From contig NZ_JAALGE010000010.1 in assembly GCF_011057645.1 (NCBI RefSeq), forward strand, positions 1 to 63,705: DNA of 63,705 nt. The letters run 5' to 3'. This DNA comes from Marisediminicola senii. GTDB lineage: Bacteria > Actinomycetota > Actinomycetes > Actinomycetales > Microbacteriaceae. The notes beneath the pieces are model-generated. The model worked only from the letters and a program-made list of their open reading frames with translations, searched no databases and had not been told where the DNA came from. This document shows positions 60,701 through 63,705 of the stretch, piece after piece. Numbering within the stretch: position 1 is the stretch's first letter; each line of letters begins with the position of its first letter. A program made the translations under genes and the position numbers.

Positions 60701-61604
60701 CCGAGTGGTCCTTGAGCGTGATCGACTTTCCGGTCTGGTCGACCATCGTGGCGTTGAGCAGCTTGCTGACGTAGTCCTTGTAGTGACCGAGCGCGGTGGG
60801 GTCGGTGAGCGGCTTGCCGAACATCTTGGCGTAGTCGCCGCCATTGCCGGGGTGCAGCACGTCGAGCATGATGTCGACGTCGGCGGTGGCAGCGTTGTTC
60901 AGCATCGAGGTGATGTGGTTCAGGTTGTTCTGGTCGAGCGATCCACCGGGCGTCGGGTAGACGAACGCGGGGCCCACCGGGTAGCGCGCCATGGTCATGC
61001 CGCGTGAGCGGTGGTACGTCCAGTCGGCGACCGACGGCGACGTCGACCCGTTGAAGAACTCATGCCCGGCGTAGTTGACGCCGGTGAACGGCACAGCATC
61101 GCCGTAGTGCGACTCGACGGTGCTGGCGGAATCCTCGGCGCCCCAGGCACCGGAGCCGCCCTTCTCGTAATACCCGACGTTGTAGTCGGTGCCCCAGTGG
61201 TGGCCGGTGGCCCAGGCGGTCCACGCGATGCCGTCCTTGGCGAGGCGGTGCAGCACGATGTCCTGCAGCGCGTTCCACTTGGCCTGCTCGGCCGCCGGGC
61301 GGTCGTTCGGAATGCCGAACTCCCCCATGAAGCCCTTGTTGCCACCGAGCCAGCTGCGGAACTTGGCCGCGTGCGTGACCGCCATGCTCTGCAGGTCGTC
61401 GGCCGGCGTGAATGTCTGTGCCGCCGCGGCCGACAGGGCCTGCGATGCGGCGACCGATGCCGCCTGCGATGTCACCAGCCCATCGGCCGCGCTACCGCTG
61501 GCCGCTGACGCGGGAAGAGCCGTTGTTACCACCACGATCCCTGCGACGAACGCCCCGGTTACTGCTTTCCACGAACAGAGTCGTGCCCCCATGAATTTAT
61601 TCAC
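57735..61604 (-). CDS. Secreted GH5-like glycosidase with two beta-repeats and cell-wall-binding repeats
   Basis: The 1289-residue protein has a signal peptide (residues about 1-34, cleaved near ASAAS). The GH5-like region spans 65-420, two related domains of about 200 residues lie at 478-676 and 736-938 between PT-rich linkers, and three type-2 cell-wall-binding repeats lie at 954-1285. The GH5 parts are in permuted order: KGFMGEFG (E95, nucleophile-type) and [10 protein letters not shown] come first, and WFDMVNEP (E311, acid/base-type) and [10 protein letters not shown] later. It probably anchors to the wall and cleaves a glycan. GTG 61604 follows GGGGAAG. A Gly/Thr-rich insertion interrupts the second wall repeat at 1081-1113. 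Confidence 0.85.
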   Translation of the reverse strand: MNKFMGARLCSWKAVTGAFVAGIVVVTTALPASAASGSAADGLVTSQAASVAASQALSAAAAQTFTPADDLQSMAVTHAAKFRSWLGGNKGFMGEFGIPNDRPAAEQAKWNALQDIVLHRLAKDGIAWTAWATGHHWGTDYNVGYYEKGGSGAWGAEDSASTVESHYGDAVPFTGVNYAGHEFFNGSTSPSVADWTYHRSRGMTMARYPVGPAFVYPTPGGSLDQNNLNHITSMLNNAATADVDIMLDVLHPGNGGDYAKMFGKPLTDPTALGHYKDYVSKLLNATMVDQTGKSITLKDHSALVWFDMVNEPANVSPGQWETISQDIYTWLRTSVGFTKTIVVPTGSYSGVHSITSYHPGGPWIKPVGGDSNYYYAAHFYPNLVGQHGSYDGTFNTPNGQQASYDANVAKAGEWRGQGTFSYQPGTATAPTPTVPVPTPKPTPAPDSAVTEPKPTPTPTPAPVPTPAPEVAAGAAPAFHAASSSSPTTGYQKELTLTHTAAGTNRVAIVTVNTRAATTTGVSYAGRQMTLLQSAIHTDVSGVSIYGLVDPPTGPATVTVSSNNYVLTSATVTSYVGVDQASPFGSTMKLTDAWGDRATGSVAASPGRSLVVHAIALRSSAAVTPTFGTGRANSPHNDANLGRHAVADQVASTTGPTTIGWNIAPSDNHSVAAVSLRAAAGSSTVPTPAPTPVPTPVPTPTPAPTPTPVPTPNPTPAPTPAPTPTPTPAPNPSGSTPKFDATTLTSRTSGFRNVATLSHTASGDNRVALVTVGTRAATTTRVTYAGRPMTLLRGAVFTDVTGVSIYGLVNPPKGKSAVTITSSAHVLTSAAVSTYTGVDQANPFGTSVKHSGGWGTSTTSTVPTNPAGSLVVSAIATQEGGTVSSSGTARGTSRVNVDHDSRDLGRLAIVERAAGAGTTAVGWSLSPADNYTTASVSLRAAASTTALPAMDAAVQRHTGDDRYDVAVSIARGYDPGVPVVYIAKGTDYADALSAAPAAAAQGGPLLLVQPTAVPRAVAAELARLKPQRIVVVGGTASVSAAVYESLSRLTPEIVRLGGADRYAASRAIVEYAFGDSSSLFADARVGGAARGGTAGTTITTGTASTGDTGAGDTGASRVYLATGANFPDALSAGAAAGSQGGAVLLVNGRAGTLDPATRDAIRALDVDDIVIAGGPNSVSTGIEAAAKSLAPTVRLGGADRYEVSRNVNQEAFASASTVFVATGQNFPDALAGTAYAGLIAAPLYIVPGGCVPAGMIADIAGLGDDAPATVILGGPHSVSTAVESMERCAS

Positions 61605-61624
61605 TTTTACTTCCCCCCAGAAGT

Positions 61625-61684
61625 ACCACCCCGGCATACGCGGCGTGGCAAGCAGAATGTACCACCCCCGGGGTACGCGCTCGG
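61625..61684. promoter_or_regulatory. 24-bp imperfect direct repeats upstream of the surface-protein gene
   Basis: GTACCACCCCGG (61625) recurs as GTACCACCCCCGG (61661), 36 bp apart, each followed by a TACGCG-like end. The second also forms a small palindrome GTACC/GGTAC. They lie 21-80 bp before the surface-protein start in the divergent gap and look like paired operator sites. Confidence 0.5.
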
Positions 61685-61736
61685 CCACAGACGTCGCCGT
61701 ATGGGATGCCCGGCGGGTGGATGGCATGCTTGAGGC

Positions 61737-62552
61737 ATGGTCATTGCAGAGCCCACGCTTGTTCGGCAGTCGTCATGGGGGCTCGTTCCCGCGGCGGGAG
61801 TGTCGGCATCCGCCGTGCTGATCTTCGCCCTGCAGTACGCGGTCGCGGGGTACGCCACCCTCGTGGTCAGCCTGGTCGTCGCCTTTCTCGTCAATCGACC
61901 CCTGGCCAGCGATTTGCTCACCATCGCGATCGGGCTGGCGATCATCAGCTCGATCTCGGTCGAAGCAAATATCGACTACTGGAACATCGTGCTCATGGGC
62001 ACCGTGATGACCCTCGCAGTGCTGGTTCCGTTCCTCATCGACCGGCGCATCCACAAGCGGCGCACCATCACATTTCCGATCCGCACCGGGCAGAAATGGA
62101 GCCGCCTCGAGAAGTCGTATCTTTTTCTCGTCGTGCTGCTCGGATGGGCGATCCTGCCCACGTATTTCATCGGATCCGGCGCCTACCAGAACTGGCCGTC
62201 GATCTCCGAGCCCGACGAGATCGGTCGCCTCTTCGTCGGTGTGAACGCGGTCGGCATCTGGGACGAACTGTTCTTCATCTGCACGATCTTCGCGCTGTTC
62301 CGTCGCCACTTTCCGCTCTGGCAGGCCAACATCCTGCAGGCGATCATCTTCGTGTCGTTCCTGTGGGAGCTCGGCTACCGCGAGTGGGGCCCGCTGCTGA
62401 CGATTCCGTTCGCCCTCCTGCAGGGGTACATCTTCCAGAAGACGAAGTCGCTCACCTACGTGGTCTGCGTGCACCTGCTGTTCGACCTCGTGGTGTTCCT
62501 GGTGCTCGTGCACGCGCACAACCGGGACTGGCTGCAGATCTTCATCTACTGA
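61737..62552 (+). CDS. CPBP-family (CAAX protease-like) membrane protein
   Basis: The 271-residue protein has eight or so membrane helices and, in the second half, [18 protein letters not shown] and [10 protein letters not shown]. These correspond to the E-containing and H-containing motifs of CPBP intramembrane metalloproteases. The first motif has DE instead of the usual EE, and the second lacks the common N/D pattern partly, so activity is uncertain. ATG 61737. It diverges from the surface-protein gene, and a role in processing or anchoring that protein would be speculation. Confidence 0.78.
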   Translation: MVIAEPTLVRQSSWGLVPAAGVSASAVLIFALQYAVAGYATLVVSLVVAFLVNRPLASDLLTIAIGLAIISSISVEANIDYWNIVLMGTVMTLAVLVPFLIDRRIHKRRTITFPIRTGQKWSRLEKSYLFLVVLLGWAILPTYFIGSGAYQNWPSISEPDEIGRLFVGVNAVGIWDELFFICTIFALFRRHFPLWQANILQAIIFVSFLWELGYREWGPLLTIPFALLQGYIFQKTKSLTYVVCVHLLFDLVVFLVLVHAHNRDWLQIFIY

Positions 62553-62590
62553 CCAGCGGCGTCGGCTGGCCGACTCGCTCCAGCGGCGCT

Positions 62591-62606
62591 CGCCCGGCGC
62601 CGGGCG
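62591..62606. repeat. Perfect 16-bp palindrome downstream of the CPBP gene
   Basis: CGCCCGGCGCCGGGCG lies 38 bp after the stop codon without a T run. It may be a hairpin or a binding site. CCAGCGGCG flanks it as a direct repeat (62553 and 62578). No gene lies in the 130-bp gap. Confidence 0.6.
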
Positions 62607-62682
62607 AACAACGGGTGAACGTCTTGACGACACGGTGCACAGCCAGCCGCAGCACGTCGGGTCGGCGACGTACGGTGAGCAC

Positions 62683-63654
62683 ATGACCGCCGTGCGCTCG
62701 CGCCAGCCCCCTCCCGACGACGGCCCGCCGACCGTGCCACCGCGCGTCTCGGTCGTCATCCCGGCGTGGAACGAAGAGGCGCGCATCACCCGGTGCATCG
62801 CGGCCGTGCTCGCGCAGACGCGTGCGGTGCACGAGATCATCGTCGTCGACAACCTGTCGACCGACCGCACTGCCGCACGGGTGCTGCGCATGATGGTCGA
62901 GCACCCAGACGCTCCCATCCGGCTCCTCGCCCAGGACGACGAACAGGGCCTGGTGCCCACCCGCAATGTGGGGTTGGATGCCGCGACCGGCGACATCATC
63001 GGACGCATCGACGCCGACACCATGCTCGAACCCACGTGGTGCGCGCAGCTCGTCGAGCTCATGTCGTCTCCCGCGGTCGACGCCGCAACCGGACCGGTGT
63101 CGTACTACGACATGCCGTTCGTCAGCGTGAGCGCCGGGCAGCGCATCGACGACCGCGCGCGGCGGGTGCTCCTCGGGCTGGGGCGCGAGTACCCGTTCGT
63201 GTTCGGCAGCAACATGGCACTGCGGGCGACGGCGTGGCGCAGCATCCGGTCCCAATGCTGCACCGATGAGGGCGACCTGATGCACGAAGACATCGACGTG
63301 GCGATCCACCTGCACCGCGCGGGGCTGACCGTCGCGTACTGTCCGGAGCTCATCGCGAGCATCTCGGCGCGACGGCTCGACACCTCACCCGGGCAGTTCT
63401 CGAGCTACATCGCCCGGTTCGACCGCACCTATCGCGCCCACGGCATCGCCCGCTGGTATCTGCGCGCCCCGCGGCTGGTGCTCGCACTCGCGTACTGGCC
63501 GCTGCACCTCGCGCGGCGCTGGTCGGTTCCGAGCCCGTTCGCCCGTGGAGTGGCGACGATCGGAGCGGTGGCGACCCTCGCCGGGCGTCGCGGCACGCCC
63601 GCCCGGGGCTCGGCTGCTGCCCCACCGACGAACGGCCTGCGCCGCGCCGGCTGA
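62683..63654 (+). CDS. GT2 family glycosyltransferase
   Basis: The 323-residue GT-A protein starts VSVVIPAWNEEARITRCIAAVL and has VVDNLSTDRT, GRIDADTMLEP (DxD metal site) and a late HEDIDVAIHLHRAG (catalytic ED-type motif). A C-terminal hydrophobic stretch (LVLALAYWPLHLA) could associate with the membrane. It likely adds sugar to an envelope polymer or lipid. ATG 62683; the first 15 residues are Pro-rich. The acceptor is unknown. Confidence 0.9.
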   Translation: MTAVRSRQPPPDDGPPTVPPRVSVVIPAWNEEARITRCIAAVLAQTRAVHEIIVVDNLSTDRTAARVLRMMVEHPDAPIRLLAQDDEQGLVPTRNVGLDAATGDIIGRIDADTMLEPTWCAQLVELMSSPAVDAATGPVSYYDMPFVSVSAGQRIDDRARRVLLGLGREYPFVFGSNMALRATAWRSIRSQCCTDEGDLMHEDIDVAIHLHRAGLTVAYCPELIASISARRLDTSPGQFSSYIARFDRTYRAHGIARWYLRAPRLVLALAYWPLHLARRWSVPSPFARGVATIGAVATLAGRRGTPARGSAAAPPTNGLRRAG

Positions 63655-63660
63655 CGCGCC

Positions 63661-63705
63661 TCAGACTCCGCCGCCGCCGCCGCCGCCTCCCCCGCCACCC
63701 GACGA
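63661..63705 (-). CDS. Gly-rich C-terminal tail of a gene entering from the right edge
   Basis: The last 14 codons read SS, then eleven Gly, then V and a TGA stop. Such a poly-Gly tail is typical of TPM-domain or DUF2207-type membrane proteins, but too little is present to assign a family. The stop lies 4 bp after the convergent GT2 gene. Confidence 0.4.
   Translation of the reverse strand, partial: SSGGGGGGGGGGGV

Noticed and set aside
57735-61604. Two fused partial GH5 domains from a gene fusion
   Set aside because: Each barrel element appears only once and the pieces complement each other, which fits one permuted domain better than two remnants.

Overview
The window is 63.7 kb of GC-rich bacterial chromosome. 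Its gene content points to an actinobacterium of order Micrococcales, most likely family Microbacteriaceae. The markers are RbpA, a mycothiol-biosynthesis ligase (mshC), pafBC-tatAC-helY, an Lnt/polyprenol-phosphate-mannose-synthase pair, a HemD/OmpR fusion next to nirB, cell-wall-binding type-2 repeats, and dense ATGA/GTGA start-stop overlaps. I saw no phage, IS element, CRISPR array or rRNA. The family name is an inference from gene content, not from a phylogeny.

Layout. 1-17 kb is a conserved housekeeping block: partial GDPD, rbpA with a sigR-type promoter, lnt-ppm, helY-tatC-tatA-pafC-pafB, a double-FKBP lipoprotein, trmI, a HAD phosphatase, a PAC2 protein, mshC, uppP and an M20 peptidase. 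The Pup/proteasome genes that often sit between trmI and pafBC are absent. 17-19.6 kb holds tRNA-Leu(GAG), an M23 peptidoglycan hydrolase and a DUF72 protein. 19.6-25.5 kb is a nitrite-assimilation and siroheme island: the HemD/OmpR regulator, cobA and nirB on the minus strand, diverging from nirD and cbiX across a candidate GlnR site. 25.4-30.2 kb carries unrelated single genes: a TIGR01777 epimerase, a P-loop kinase-like protein, DUF4870, a Gfo/Idh/MocA oxidoreductase, acylphosphatase and an EEP-family phosphodiesterase that probably starts at CTG.

30.4-42.5 kb is the most interesting accessory part. A phosphoketolase is followed by six tightly coupled genes (33.0-41.2 kb): a COG4671-like glycosyltransferase, two GT4 glycosyltransferases, an ABC half-exporter and two APH-fold kinases. 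A convergent GT1-type glycosyltransferase comes next. The six genes look like one assembly, phosphorylation and export pathway for an unknown glycoconjugate. I cannot match the set to a characterised system.

42.6-47 kb holds a J-domain/NERD-like protein, a PPOX-type oxidoreductase, a RecQ-like helicase with a phosphoribosyltransferase tail and a thioredoxin-type glutathione peroxidase. 47-53 kb is a self-contained fructose PTS operon, fruR-fruK-fruA-ptsI-ptsH, with promoter, tandem operator-like repeat and terminator. 53-56.6 kb is a giant single-chain nuclease-helicase. The window ends with an aldo/keto reductase, a 1289-residue surface protein whose GH5 domain appears circularly permuted, a CPBP-family membrane protein, a GT2 glycosyltransferase and the Gly-rich tail of a truncated gene.

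Two sequence-level patterns recur. Short tandem duplications (9-30 bp) sit on or beside several stop codons and gene ends. The heptamer GGATGCC/GGCATCC appears very often in both orientations, even where it requires otherwise rare codons.
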